A DNA stretch of 45,463 nt, taken from the IMG/VR virus record IMGVR_UViG_3300025736_000052, positions 1 through 45,463 of that record; one strand, given 5' to 3'. The stretch comes from a virus. The notes under the pieces are model-generated. The model made no database searches and was not told the DNA's origin. It was given only the letters and a program-made list of their open reading frames with translations. Each line of letters starts with the position of its first letter. Position 1 is the stretch's first letter. A program made the position numbers and the translations under genes. Positions 6,107 to 13,196 of the stretch are shown piece by piece.

Positions 6107-6274
6107 CTAGAAGCCTGCTGCTCCTAATACTTCACGGACAGTTCGTATCACGCCAACACCATCATCATAATTATCACGATAGTGATAGTCTGGTAAGTCA
6201 TCGGATACAACACCACATCTTTGTTCAAGTTCAAGATCAATAGCCACCATGTAGTTTTCGAATAATGTAATCAT
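6107..6274 (-). CDS. First leftward early gene, acidic 55-residue protein
   Basis: ATG at 6274 lies behind AGGGGG. The protein starts MITLFENYMVAIDLELEQRC, carries an Asp/Tyr-rich middle and ends VREVLGAAGF. It is the first gene downstream of the leftward promoter at 6305-6333. Its small size, acidity and position fit an anti-host or anti-repressor protein, but no family is recognised. Confidence 0.65.
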   Translation of the reverse strand: MITLFENYMVAIDLELEQRCGVVSDDLPDYHYRDNYDDGVGVIRTVREVLGAAGF

Positions 6275-6291
6275 TTTGTCCCCCTATATAA

Positions 6292-6306
6292 TATCGTTAT
6301 CGTTAT
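6292..6306. repeat. Tandem TATCGT repeat at the leftward start site
   Basis: TATCGTTATCGTTAT overlaps the -10 end and the expected transcription start of the leftward promoter. Two head-to-tail copies at this place are a candidate operator. Confidence 0.4.
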
Positions 6307-6333
6307 AATAGCATAGGTGATAATAGAAATCAA
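6305..6333 (-). promoter_or_regulatory. Leftward early promoter
   Basis: Reverse strand: TTGATT (6333-6328), 17-base spacer, TATTAT (6310-6305), with an extended -10 TG (TATGCTATTAT). The expected start is near 6298, just upstream of the gene at 6274. The -10 surroundings resemble those of the promoter at 2761-2789 (TATGCTATAAT). The rest of the gap 6334-6491 is AT-rich and holds only the weak rightward promoter. Confidence 0.75.
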
Positions 6334-6450
6334 GCATTAAAAATGAGTTTTTTACTGTTTTTTCAATATATTTAATGATAGTACTAAACAGATGTATAGT
6401 ATGCAGGCTCAAATTAGCAATAGTGTTGATTAATATTTATTTATTGCCAT

Positions 6451-6480
6451 TTGTTCTTATATATTTGGCTTTTTTATGAT
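6451..6480 (+). promoter_or_regulatory. Possible rightward promoter for the HNH/LexA-like gene
   Basis: TTGTTC (6451-6456), 18-base spacer, TATGAT (6475-6480). The ATG at 6492 is only 11 bases past the -10, so the leader would be about five bases or none. The -35 is weak. Confidence 0.4.
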
Positions 6481-6491
6481 ATAGTTGAATC

Positions 6492-6968
6492 ATGGAAACA
6501 TTACGTGATAGATATCCTAGGGAATATAGCACCTGGGCAGGTATTAAGCAAAGGTGCTATAATAAGAACAACAAGAAATATAGTTCTTATGGTGGTAAGG
6601 GAATTGTGATGTCTGAAAAATGGCTTAAATCTTTTGAAACATTTAATAGAGATATGGGCGATAAACCAATAGACAATCATATTCACCGGACAGATAATGA
6701 TGGGAATTACGAGCCTGGTAATTGTGTATGGATTGAAGCGAAAAAACATAGAGAACTGCATAAAGGAATATACTCGAAAAGGCTTACAGCAAAACAAGCG
6801 AATATATATGCTTTTCTTTTTTTCAGTTATACGATCCCCACTCTTCAAGAGCTTAGTGATAATTTCAATATAACTGTTGCGACTGTCGCTTTCCATTTAA
6901 AGGCATTAAGGCGCAAGGGTAAAATTGATTGGCAACCTTATAAAAGGAGCAGCCTGGTTCTGTTTTGA
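6492..6968 (+). CDS. HNH-like domain fused to a LexA-type winged helix
   Basis: Length 158 residues. Residues 8-90 carry the phage HNH-like pattern (W..IKQRCYN...Y..YGGKGI....W..SF..F..DMG, then HIHRTDNDGNYEPGNCVW). The gene at 34504-35031 has the same domain. Residues 98-158 (LTAKQANIYAFL...PTLQELSDNFNITVATVAFHLKALRRKGKI) align by eye with the N-terminal DNA-binding domain of LexA (LT.RQ, PT..EI, ..HL.AL.RKG.I). No LexA protease domain follows. Its position next to the divergent promoters suggests a regulator; a homing endonuclease with a DNA-reading tail is the alternative. Confidence 0.6.
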   Translation: METLRDRYPREYSTWAGIKQRCYNKNNKKYSSYGGKGIVMSEKWLKSFETFNRDMGDKPIDNHIHRTDNDGNYEPGNCVWIEAKKHRELHKGIYSKRLTAKQANIYAFLFFSYTIPTLQELSDNFNITVATVAFHLKALRRKGKIDWQPYKRSSLVLF

Positions 6969-7134
6969 GCGCAAACTAACAATTTTGTTTAATATTTTTA
7001 CTGTTATTAAATGACACTGCAAAAAAGACCTTGACTATTTGGTTCGATCTGTATTATGGTCTATCTAAAAAGGCTATCGTTAAGTATCCCATTACATTTA
7101 TTCAACATATATGACAAGATAGTTACAAAAGCTC

Positions 7135-7163
7135 TTGACATTTCTATGTATCTGTGATACACT
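7135..7163 (+). promoter_or_regulatory. Rightward promoter of the packaging genes
   Basis: TTGACA (7135-7140), 17-base spacer, TACACT (7158-7163). The terminase ATG at 7170 is seven bases past the -10, where transcription should start, and no ribosome site precedes it, so the message looks leaderless. A second TTGACT at 7031, with TATTAT 15 bases on, is a weaker candidate. Confidence 0.65.
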
Positions 7164-7169
7164 CAAATC

Positions 7170-7865
7170 ATGGCAAGTACAACAGTTCAAGCAAAAGCAG
7201 ATAATCAGCTTGATTCTATGCTTGTTGAGTTTCTAGAAGATACGCACTTGCCTGATAAGGCAAGACCAAACGATAGTGCGGTAGCTAGTAAGCCCGCTAG
7301 GCGGAGATCTAGACCGAAACCCAAGCCAAAAGCAAAAGGTGATGGATTGACCCTTAAGCAAAAGGTTATGGTAGATGCCTACTTAGATAAGAGTAACCCT
7401 AAGACATACTCTAACAAAACACAGTCCGCCCTCGTTGCTTATAACATAGCACCAGACAACACCAACCTAGCGGGTCAAGTAGGACATGATACCTTGAAAA
7501 TACCAAAGGTACAGAACTACCTAGAGCGCAGATGCGAAGAGATGGGTATAGGAGTAGAGGTTCGAGTAGACACTTTACGCCAAATAGTCAAAGGTGAAGG
7601 TGTTACCAAGACCACTATCAAGCACAAGACCAAAGCTGCTGGTGACAATGAGTTCAAGGTTACCCGCATACAAGAGGTCGAGACCCCCCCACGCGTACAC
7701 GATAGGATCATAGCTATCAAAGAGATCAATAGCATGACTGGATACTATAAGCAACAGGAGATAGACAAGCAGATAGCGCTAAGTGAAGTACGCAGCATGT
7801 ACGATAAGATCGTAGGCACCGGGAAGAACCGGGCTAGGGGGGAAAAGGAGTCCCGTGATATATAA
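7170..7865 (+). CDS. terS: Terminase small subunit
   Basis: Length 231 residues. The N-terminus is disordered and basic (ARRRSRPKPKPKAKG, about 43-57). Residues 59-125 hold the helix-turn-helix region (LTLKQKVMVDAYL...ALVAYNIA...NLAGQVGHDTLKIPKVQNYLE) typical of small terminases such as the P27/Terminase_2 groups. A helical oligomerisation part follows (VHDRIIAIKEINSMTGYYK). The protein recognises phage DNA and hands it to the large subunit, which is 2.5 kb downstream instead of adjacent. The structured intergenic segment 7876-8078 follows and could be its target. Confidence 0.72.
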   Translation: MASTTVQAKADNQLDSMLVEFLEDTHLPDKARPNDSAVASKPARRRSRPKPKPKAKGDGLTLKQKVMVDAYLDKSNPKTYSNKTQSALVAYNIAPDNTNLAGQVGHDTLKIPKVQNYLERRCEEMGIGVEVRVDTLRQIVKGEGVTKTTIKHKTKAAGDNEFKVTRIQEVETPPRVHDRIIAIKEINSMTGYYKQQEIDKQIALSEVRSMYDKIVGTGKNRARGEKESRDI

Positions 7866-7875
7866 TATTGTCCCT

Positions 7876-8078
7876 CCCCTTGAAGCTCGCAACCAAATTT
7901 TGCAAGGGGCTATCTTTAATATCACGTTTGGAAACATTACCAAGCGGTAACATCTTGTCGAATACAGGCTTTATTTGTGTAAATGTTACCAAGCAGGAAC
8001 ATTGTTAAAGGGTTCTCCTATGCTGATAAGTTCCGCAAGGGACGACTTAGTCGCAAAGCGTCTTGGTAGGCATGGGAG
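7876..8078 (+). ncRNA. Structured intergenic segment (tandem hairpins plus three-way junction)
   Basis: The 240-base gap after the small terminase is rich in pairing. CCCCTTG (7876-7882) pairs with CAAGGGG (7903-7909). TTACC-AAGC-GGTAA lies at 7937-7950. AATGTT (7982-7987) pairs with AACATT (7998-8003) around a second CCAAGC. A three-way junction can then form: P1 CTCCTATGC (8015-8023) with GCATGGGAG (8070-8078); P2 GTTCC-GCAA-GGGAC (8030-8043) with a GNRA tetraloop; P3 8046-8066 with an AAA loop and two mismatches. Candidate roles are a 5' leader of the gene at 8106, a packaging RNA or a terminase binding site. Confidence 0.45.
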
Positions 8079-8105
8079 TATATTAAATATAACGGAGGCA
8101 AAGAG

Positions 8106-8207
8106 ATGAAGGCTAAACCTAAAAAAGACGGTAGCGGTAGGGGCACTAGGGCTAATCAGGGAAGGGGTGGTTGCAAGACCACAAGGAAGACTGGCAGAGG
8201 TAAATGA
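8106..8207 (+). CDS. Small Lys/Arg/Gly-rich protein, 33 residues
   Basis: ATG behind CGGAGGCAAAGAG. The sequence starts MKAKPKKDGSGRGTRANQGR and has one Cys near the middle. Very similar tiny basic proteins sit between packaging genes in other phages, without known function. Nucleic-acid binding is plausible from charge. Confidence 0.65.
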   Translation: MKAKPKKDGSGRGTRANQGRGGCKTTRKTGRGK

Positions 8208-8208
8208 T

Positions 8209-8388
8209 ATGACAGTTAAAGAATTGCGAAAATATTTGAGATGGTTGCCGGGGAAAGATACAGTTTATCTTGATACGGAGAAAGCTATGTATTTGGAACA
8301 TATTGATGAAGTAGAGATTAGAAAGAGGAACACAAATTTAACTTCTTATGTATCGCTAAGATCTTATGGGGAGAATGGTACAGGCTAA
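8209..8388 (+). CDS. Hypothetical protein, 59 residues
   Basis: Start at the ATG 8209 behind AGAGG. MTVKELRKYLRWLPGKDTVYLDTE followed by beta strands; resembles small phage proteins with a VKEL...L..LP.D..V pattern, without function. Overlaps the next gene by one base (TAATG). Confidence 0.6.
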   Translation: MTVKELRKYLRWLPGKDTVYLDTEKAMYLEHIDEVEIRKRNTNLTSYVSLRSYGENGTG

Positions 8389-8759
8389 TGATTCTAGCAC
8401 CGCCAAGGATGGAACGACTAGACAGGGAATTGCGAAAGGGTGAAGCTCCGATGGTAGAGGCCCGTGAAGAGGCATACGAATGTCTTGAGGATTTCATAGA
8501 CCCTGCTGAATATATACCCGATGAGTTTTGCGAGAATTGTTGCTATTGGGAAGAGTGCGGTGATGTGATGAGACTGTGGATGTTTACTTCGGGTTATGGG
8601 AAGTGCCGGTGTGAAAAATTTTGCGATGAATACGCATGGCAAGAGCCTGGTCCTCCGGAGGATGGGTTGGTAGTGCTAGGGGCGAGTTGTCAAGCTACTG
8701 GATTTGTAACAGGTCCCAAGTTTGGGTGTAGACACCATGAGAGTAGGGAGGAAGAATGA
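8388..8759 (+). CDS. Cysteine-rich protein, probable metal binding
   Basis: Length 123 residues with twelve Cys, eleven of them in residues 48-114 (CENCCYWEEC, GKCRCEKFC, ASCQATG, FGCRHH). The arrangement suggests one or two zinc or iron-sulfur-like sites. Acidic overall. No named family. Confidence 0.6.
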   Translation: MILAPPRMERLDRELRKGEAPMVEAREEAYECLEDFIDPAEYIPDEFCENCCYWEECGDVMRLWMFTSGYGKCRCEKFCDEYAWQEPGPPEDGLVVLGASCQATGFVTGPKFGCRHHESREEE

Positions 8760-8938
8760 TTAGAACGGGTGAGCCTGTTAATTTTTATTATAGTGGTCCA
8801 TTTAGTACACGTTTTTGGGAACGAATTAACGTACTGAAAAATGACAATGATATGTACCGATTAGGTGTAATGTTGCAGAATCTTGAAGAATATGTTGCGG
8901 AACAATTATTGAAAGCGGAAGGGAAGGAGAAGGAATGA
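8756..8938 (+). CDS. Hypothetical protein, 60 residues
   Basis: ATGA overlap with the cysteine-rich gene. MIRTGEPVNFYYSGPFSTRF start, helical C-terminus ending KEKE; its 3' end holds the AAGGAGAAGGA site for the next gene. Function unknown. Confidence 0.6.
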   Translation: MIRTGEPVNFYYSGPFSTRFWERINVLKNDNDMYRLGVMLQNLEEYVAEQLLKAEGKEKE

Positions 8939-9099
8939 AACCATTATATTTGGTAGTGCATGAGGGTGAGATTTTGAAGGCGTATAAAGACAAAGAGTCA
9001 GCAAAGTTTATTGCGAAAGAATTGATTGCAGACAATCTTTGGATACCGGATGATGTAGCGATATATTCGGTTAATTGTGGGGAGATAGAAAATGGCTGA
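8935..9099 (+). CDS. Hypothetical protein, 54 residues
   Basis: Starts MKPLYLVVHEGEILKAYKDK, a small alpha/beta pattern. Overlaps the genes on both sides (ATGA at the start, eight bases at the end). Function unknown. Confidence 0.6.
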   Translation: MKPLYLVVHEGEILKAYKDKESAKFIAKELIADNLWIPDDVAIYSVNCGEIENG

Positions 9100-9370
9100 A
9101 AAAACATGGGCTGATAAGATTATGGATTTTATAGAAAAAGCCTCTTTGGTTAAAATCGATAGACCGCCGGAAATGTCTGAAGAGGAAATACAATCAAGAA
9201 AGGAGAGTCTAGCAGAAAGAGAAAGAATGGGAATATTAAACCGTGAAGATACTGAAGGTATTTTCTCAAAAGCAATGCGATGGGTTAGTAAACCCTATAC
9301 ACGAGATATGGGAGTTGGCAGAGATGATCCAAACCAGACCGTTCCGACTAAGGCTGGATATAAATATTAG
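9092..9370 (+). CDS. Hypothetical protein, 92 residues
   Basis: Charged helical protein (SEEEIQSRKESLAERERMG in the middle) ending DPNQTVPTKAGYKY. No domain recognised. Between the terminase genes. Confidence 0.6.
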   Translation: MAEKTWADKIMDFIEKASLVKIDRPPEMSEEEIQSRKESLAERERMGILNREDTEGIFSKAMRWVSKPYTRDMGVGRDDPNQTVPTKAGYKY

Positions 9371-9379
9371 GGGGTGCTT

Positions 9380-9919
9380 ATGGCACTAGATAATGACGAA
9401 ATAAACGCACTATATAAAAAGCTTGCAGAAACAAGATTAGATACTGCCGCCGGGTTAGATTGTACTGATACCACAAATGGTAGTAAACTAGATTGGAAAC
9501 GATGGGATGTTCCAATGATTTCTTGGGACGAAAATACAACGAATGGTACTGATTTGGTATATGGCAAATATTCTTATACACCATATCCATATCAAATAAT
9601 TCCTTGGAACCAACCGGAAATATCTGAGGATGGTGGTTTTATTGTACCGGGAGATTTAGCTAGTCAAATTAAAAATCTTTTAAAGGATACGGAGGTATTC
9701 GAAATGTATGTTTATGACATTGTTTTAGTAGACACAAAAGAGTGCGAGGTTATTCACAGGTTTGAAAACATAGTTGCTGTAGATGAGAAAATGGCAATGC
9801 TTGAGGTTGATCTGAAAGAGGCACCCGCATTCATAAAACAGTCATTAAAAAAGGGCGAAGCTAAACTCATCTTCAAGGTAGTGGGCGGGTTTGACAAATT
9901 CAAAGAGAAGGGGAAATAA
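9380..9919 (+). CDS. Hypothetical protein, 179 residues
   Basis: The ATG at 9380 follows GGGGGTG; an in-frame GTG six bases earlier is part of that site. The C-terminal third (MYVYDIVLVDTKECEVIHRF..IVAVDEKMAMLEVDL) is a compact beta-alpha segment. No family recognised. Confidence 0.6.
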   Translation: MALDNDEINALYKKLAETRLDTAAGLDCTDTTNGSKLDWKRWDVPMISWDENTTNGTDLVYGKYSYTPYPYQIIPWNQPEISEDGGFIVPGDLASQIKNLLKDTEVFEMYVYDIVLVDTKECEVIHRFENIVAVDEKMAMLEVDLKEAPAFIKQSLKKGEAKLIFKVVGGFDKFKEKGK

Positions 9920-10336
9920 ATGGCAGACGTAGACGTTTTTGAAGAACTTGATGAAAAACACGAAGAATACGATGAGGCCACAGCCAAGGCCGCAGGGAAA
10001 GAAGCAGAAAAAACCGCTGAAGCAGACCCAAAACTTGAGAAGAATCCTTTTGGATCTGGCGAAGGCGACGTTTCCAGGGCACAGAGAGCTGCGAGACACG
10101 TAGCAGACTTCACACAAGACGATGATTTGCCGGTTCCTCATGTACCAAAAAACACAGAAATGGTACTTGTACAGGACTATGCGGGACGTTTGAAGACATG
10201 GCATTATGGTAATCTTGCTGTTGTGCAGGAAATGGCGCAGAATATGAAGGGAAGGAAGAGGCTGTTCATGGTAGTGCCTAGTAAGAGTGAACTGCAAGAG
10301 ATTAATGCTTTAGGAGATCCAATAAACAGAGGATGA
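9920..10336 (+). CDS. Hypothetical protein, 138 residues
   Basis: Acidic, Ala/Glu-rich first half (to about 55), probably disordered or helical, then a folded-looking second half (DYAGRLKTWHYGNLAVVQEMAQ). The start follows the AAGGGGAAATAAATGG junction seen elsewhere in the genome. Overlaps the large terminase by four bases; an accessory packaging role is only suggested by position. Confidence 0.6.
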   Translation: MADVDVFEELDEKHEEYDEATAKAAGKEAEKTAEADPKLEKNPFGSGEGDVSRAQRAARHVADFTQDDDLPVPHVPKNTEMVLVQDYAGRLKTWHYGNLAVVQEMAQNMKGRKRLFMVVPSKSELQEINALGDPINRG

Positions 10337-11931
10337 AACAATATCAGAAGCCTTTCCAGATGTCCTCTTACGAACGCAATAGATTTAACTCTATGGTAAA
10401 GGAATGTAATGGGGACAAGAAAGAGGCTTTTGATTATTGGTTAAGGTGGAAGATTAAAACTGATCTGTTCTTTTTCGGTAATGAAGTTTTGGGATGGCGC
10501 AATGCATGTAATAAATTGCGGACCAGGTGGCGGGTAGACCCAATACTACACAAATGGTTGGCTGATGCGCTGATGTCTGAAGAAGATATTTTGATTATTA
10601 TATCTAGGCTGCATTTAAAAACTACCTGGGTAAAGTTGAGAATAGCTCAGCGTGTTCTTATTAACCCAAACATAAGGATTGGTTTGTTTTCTACAACTAC
10701 GAAATTAGTGAGAAGGGAGTTGGCAGATATTAAAAGGATATTTGCTACTCCTATTGTTTTAAGATTGTTTGCAGAGCAGGTTCCTGCCCCAGGGAAAGAT
10801 TATAAGGATTGGGAAAAGTCAACCCTGGATGAGTTGACTATTAAGAGAGATCATTCTCTTGGCAAGATGCCGCAGGAGTGTCAGATTACCGTGGCCGGTG
10901 CAGACACAAAGATAACAGGGTTTCACTTCGATGCTGCTTTCTTTGACGACATCATCGACAAGGATACCGTTAAGACAGTTGAACAGATGGAGAAGGCCGA
11001 AGAGTTTTGGGAGTACATGCAGCCTATTTTAGAAACAGATGCAGTAGTAACCATGACCGGCACTCCGTATCACTATCGGGATCTGTATGCCAAGATTGTT
11101 CGGGAGAAGCAGTTTAAGAATGTTTTCTGGAGAGGGAATATTGAGAATGGTAAACCGATTTACAAATCATGGTTTACCCTTAAAGACTTTGAGCGGCTTA
11201 AAAAGAGGATGGGGCGGCAGAATTATTTTGCACAGATAGAATGTAATTGTACGCCGGAAGAGGATAAGATCTTTCCTTCTCCGCAACCCACTTTCAAAAT
11301 GCCCCTCCCAGACGACGAGAAGGGTTACAGATACTATTGTTTGATAGACCCCGCGGCCACGATTAAAGATTATAGTGATTATACGGCTTTTGCTATTATC
11401 GCAGTTAATCACATAAACCAGGTGTTTGTACCGGAGAGTTTTTCGATCAAGCGTGGCGGTGATGAGATAGCGGATTTGCTAATAAAGAAACATCTCCAGT
11501 ATGGTTTTAAGAAAGTTGGTATTGAATTAGGATTGCAGACACATTTAGAAGTTATCATAAAGATGAAAATAGTAGAATGGGAACGTTTGAATAGGGCAAA
11601 ACTGAAACTGCCGATTATACCCATTCCGATCAAGAGACAGAGCAAGAGACAGAGAATTGATGGTTCCCTTGGTTCTTTGGTCCGTACCGGCAAGGTAAGG
11701 ATTAATTCGGAATGTAGCAGACTAATTAGGCAGATGGATATGTTCACCGGAAAAGATGGTGACGAGGACGATGAGGTAGACGCTCTCTCTATGTGCGTTT
11801 ATGTTGTCGAGAGTTTTGCCCAGCATAAGAACCTGGATAAACTGCTAAGGATACCGGGTTTGACATGGAGAGATTTTCATGGAAAAAAGAAAGATACAGG
11901 TTGGGGCAAGAACTTCAGGGAGAGTGCGTAG
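10333..11931 (+). CDS. terL: Terminase large subunit (ATPase and nuclease)
   Basis: Length 532 residues, normal for the family. ATPase: Walker A region SRLHLKTT (91-98), which lacks the usual glycines of a GxxGK[T/S] loop but keeps K-T-T; Walker B AFFDDI (202-207); coupling motif TMTGTPY (240-246). Nuclease (RNase H-like) acidic residues: D339 in LIDPAA, E398 in GIELG and D483 in DEVDALS. The protein powers DNA translocation into the prohead and cuts concatemers. It stands alone from the small subunit, separated by eight small genes. Confidence 0.92.
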   Translation: MKQYQKPFQMSSYERNRFNSMVKECNGDKKEAFDYWLRWKIKTDLFFFGNEVLGWRNACNKLRTRWRVDPILHKWLADALMSEEDILIIISRLHLKTTWVKLRIAQRVLINPNIRIGLFSTTTKLVRRELADIKRIFATPIVLRLFAEQVPAPGKDYKDWEKSTLDELTIKRDHSLGKMPQECQITVAGADTKITGFHFDAAFFDDIIDKDTVKTVEQMEKAEEFWEYMQPILETDAVVTMTGTPYHYRDLYAKIVREKQFKNVFWRGNIENGKPIYKSWFTLKDFERLKKRMGRQNYFAQIECNCTPEEDKIFPSPQPTFKMPLPDDEKGYRYYCLIDPAATIKDYSDYTAFAIIAVNHINQVFVPESFSIKRGGDEIADLLIKKHLQYGFKKVGIELGLQTHLEVIIKMKIVEWERLNRAKLKLPIIPIPIKRQSKRQRIDGSLGSLVRTGKVRINSECSRLIRQMDMFTGKDGDEDDEVDALSMCVYVVESFAQHKNLDKLLRIPGLTWRDFHGKKKDTGWGKNFRESA

Positions 11932-12040
11932 GCTTCGGTGCAGTTATTGTGGCGGCAGAATGTTCAGACCGATAAAGGTGGGCGGACGTTTGTGTTGCAA
12001 ACGCTGTGATGAGTATATGAAGGAAAAGAAAAATGGATAA
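11924..12040 (+). CDS. Tiny zinc-finger-like protein, 38 residues
   Basis: GTG start overlapping the terminase stop, behind AGGGAGA. CSYC (6-9) and CCKRC (24-28) form a likely four-Cys zinc site. The C-terminus MKEKKNG is the first of a series of near-identical gene ends that also encode the ribosome site of the next gene. Confidence 0.55.
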   Translation: MRRLRCSYCGGRMFRPIKVGGRLCCKRCDEYMKEKKNG

Positions 12041-12158
12041 AAAAATGACTAAACTCTATGAAAAAGCCGGTAAAAAAAACATAGATAAATTATATGCGGA
12101 TGTTCTAAGTGATGTTTATTCTGCCAACAACAACATGAAGGAGAAGAAGAGTGGCTGA
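12033..12158 (+). CDS. Hypothetical protein, 41 residues
   Basis: MDKKMTKLYEKAGKKNIDKL start, ends NNNMKEKKSG. Basic and helical. The start lies in the KEKKNG-encoding junction of the previous gene. Confidence 0.5.
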   Translation: MDKKMTKLYEKAGKKNIDKLYADVLSDVYSANNNMKEKKSG

Positions 12159-12360
12159 GTGGATTAGCGTTAAAGATAGATTGCCAGAAATTATTTACGG
12201 TGATGATGGCGGGGTGAATATGGTGATGGTATATCTGAAAAATGGTTTTGATGGCAGCGGGGACATTCAAATCTGGAACACTGTCTACTTGCACAACAAT
12301 AAGTGCAATTTTACCCACTGGACGCCATTACCGGAACCACCGAAGGAGAAGAAGAAATGA
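12151..12360 (+). CDS. DUF551 family protein
   Basis: GTG start behind GGAGAAGAAGA. WISVKDRLPE at the N-terminus, a central YLKNGFDGSGDIQIWNT and the end THWTPLPEPP match the DUF551 pattern (WI...DRLP.....V......THW.PLPEPP), a common small phage protein of unknown function. Confidence 0.82.
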   Translation: MAEWISVKDRLPEIIYGDDGGVNMVMVYLKNGFDGSGDIQIWNTVYLHNNKCNFTHWTPLPEPPKEKKK

Positions 12361-12569
12361 AGAGTTTTCAGGAAGCGGTTGAAGATCTTATTAACGGGTA
12401 TAGTATGGAGAATGAATCAAATACGCCAGATTTCATATTGGCAACGTATTTGTTGTCGTGTCTGAAGGCATTTGATGAAGTCACTAAGAGGCGAGATGAG
12501 TGGTATGGGGTTGATTTGTACCCAGGGTGTGGTATAGGGAAGTTATTGAAGGAGAAGAAGAATGGGTGA
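12357..12569 (+). CDS. Hypothetical protein, 70 residues
   Basis: ATGA overlap start. The pattern SFQEAVEDLINGYSMENESNT, LATYLL.CL.AFDE occurs in many uncharacterised phage proteins. Ends LKEKKNG, with the next ATG inside that end. Confidence 0.65.
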   Translation: MKSFQEAVEDLINGYSMENESNTPDFILATYLLSCLKAFDEVTKRRDEWYGVDLYPGCGIGKLLKEKKNG

Positions 12570-12786
12570 AAATAAAATTAGTGGTTATCCCACATGGAGT
12601 TTACAAGAAGACGGGAATTGGCACCACCTTTTGATTGCTGGTGATAAAATGTATGTGGATGGCAACGAAGTTGTTGGTAAGAATAAAAAGAAACAGAGAG
12701 AGAATTGGCATTATTTAGGGCTTCATGATGAAGTAATGTATGTGGACGGCAAAGAGGTGATCTATAAGGAAAAGAAGAATGGGTGA
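12562..12786 (+). CDS. Repeat protein with two WHxL...MYVDG units
   Basis: Length 74 residues with two copies of a short unit, NWHHLLIAGDKMYVDGNEV and NWHYLGLHDEVMYVDGKEV. The W-H-L ... YVDG spacing recalls the two central strands of LamG/concanavalin-like domains. The following gene has a third copy. Ends YKEKKNG. Confidence 0.6.
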   Translation: MGENKISGYPTWSLQEDGNWHHLLIAGDKMYVDGNEVVGKNKKKQRENWHYLGLHDEVMYVDGKEVIYKEKKNG

Positions 12787-12940
12787 TAACGGAACGGATC
12801 ATACTGAGTTTATGAAGAAAAACATAACACCAGGGTACAACTTGCAAAAGAACGGAACATGGCACCATTTAGTAATTGATGGTGAAAAAATGTATGTGGA
12901 TGGCAAAGAAGTGATCTATAAGGAACAAGACAATGGTTAG
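12779..12940 (+). CDS. Paralogue with one WHHL...MYVDG unit, 53 residues
   Basis: TWHHLVIDGEKMYVDGKEV followed by IYKEQDNG matches the second unit of the previous gene, so this gene arose by tandem duplication. The ATG lies inside the previous gene's KEKKNG end. Confidence 0.6.
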   Translation: MGDNGTDHTEFMKKNITPGYNLQKNGTWHHLVIDGEKMYVDGKEVIYKEQDNG

Positions 12941-13196
12941 TCAAAGCGGTAACTTCAGTCAACTAATGGGTGCCGCTGGTGGCGATCCCGACAAACTGCG
13001 GCGACTGATGAACATATTCAAGCGTGTTCAGGAAGGTAAGAGCATGATGAGTGCTGCCCCACAGGGAGCTGCGGGGAATGTTAGGGCTATGCGTGGTACT
13101 CCCGGCATGATGACGCCACAAGGAGTAACGCCAGTACGTCCAGGTAGCCGTATGCCCTTCCAGAAGCAAAGGAACAGGAGATTAGCAGGAGTATAA
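12933..13196 (+). CDS. Hypothetical Gly/Met-rich protein, 87 residues
   Basis: Helical start (DPDKLRRLMNIFKRVQEG), then a flexible Gly/Pro/Met region and a basic end. Like the gene at 15349-15732 in composition; both flank the portal gene, so a minor head role is possible. Confidence 0.6.
   Translation: MVSQSGNFSQLMGAAGGDPDKLRRLMNIFKRVQEGKSMMSAAPQGAAGNVRAMRGTPGMMTPQGVTPVRPGSRMPFQKQRNRRLAGV

Noticed and set aside
7031-7057. TTGACT-N15-TATTAT as a main rightward promoter
   Set aside because: The 15-base spacer is too short for a strong sigma-70 promoter; the site at 7135-7163 has correct spacing.
9754-10113. Reverse-strand open frames across the 9.8-10.3 kb genes
   Set aside because: Ser/Ala-rich translations typical of the antisense of acidic helical genes; the plus strand there is a coupled gene series.
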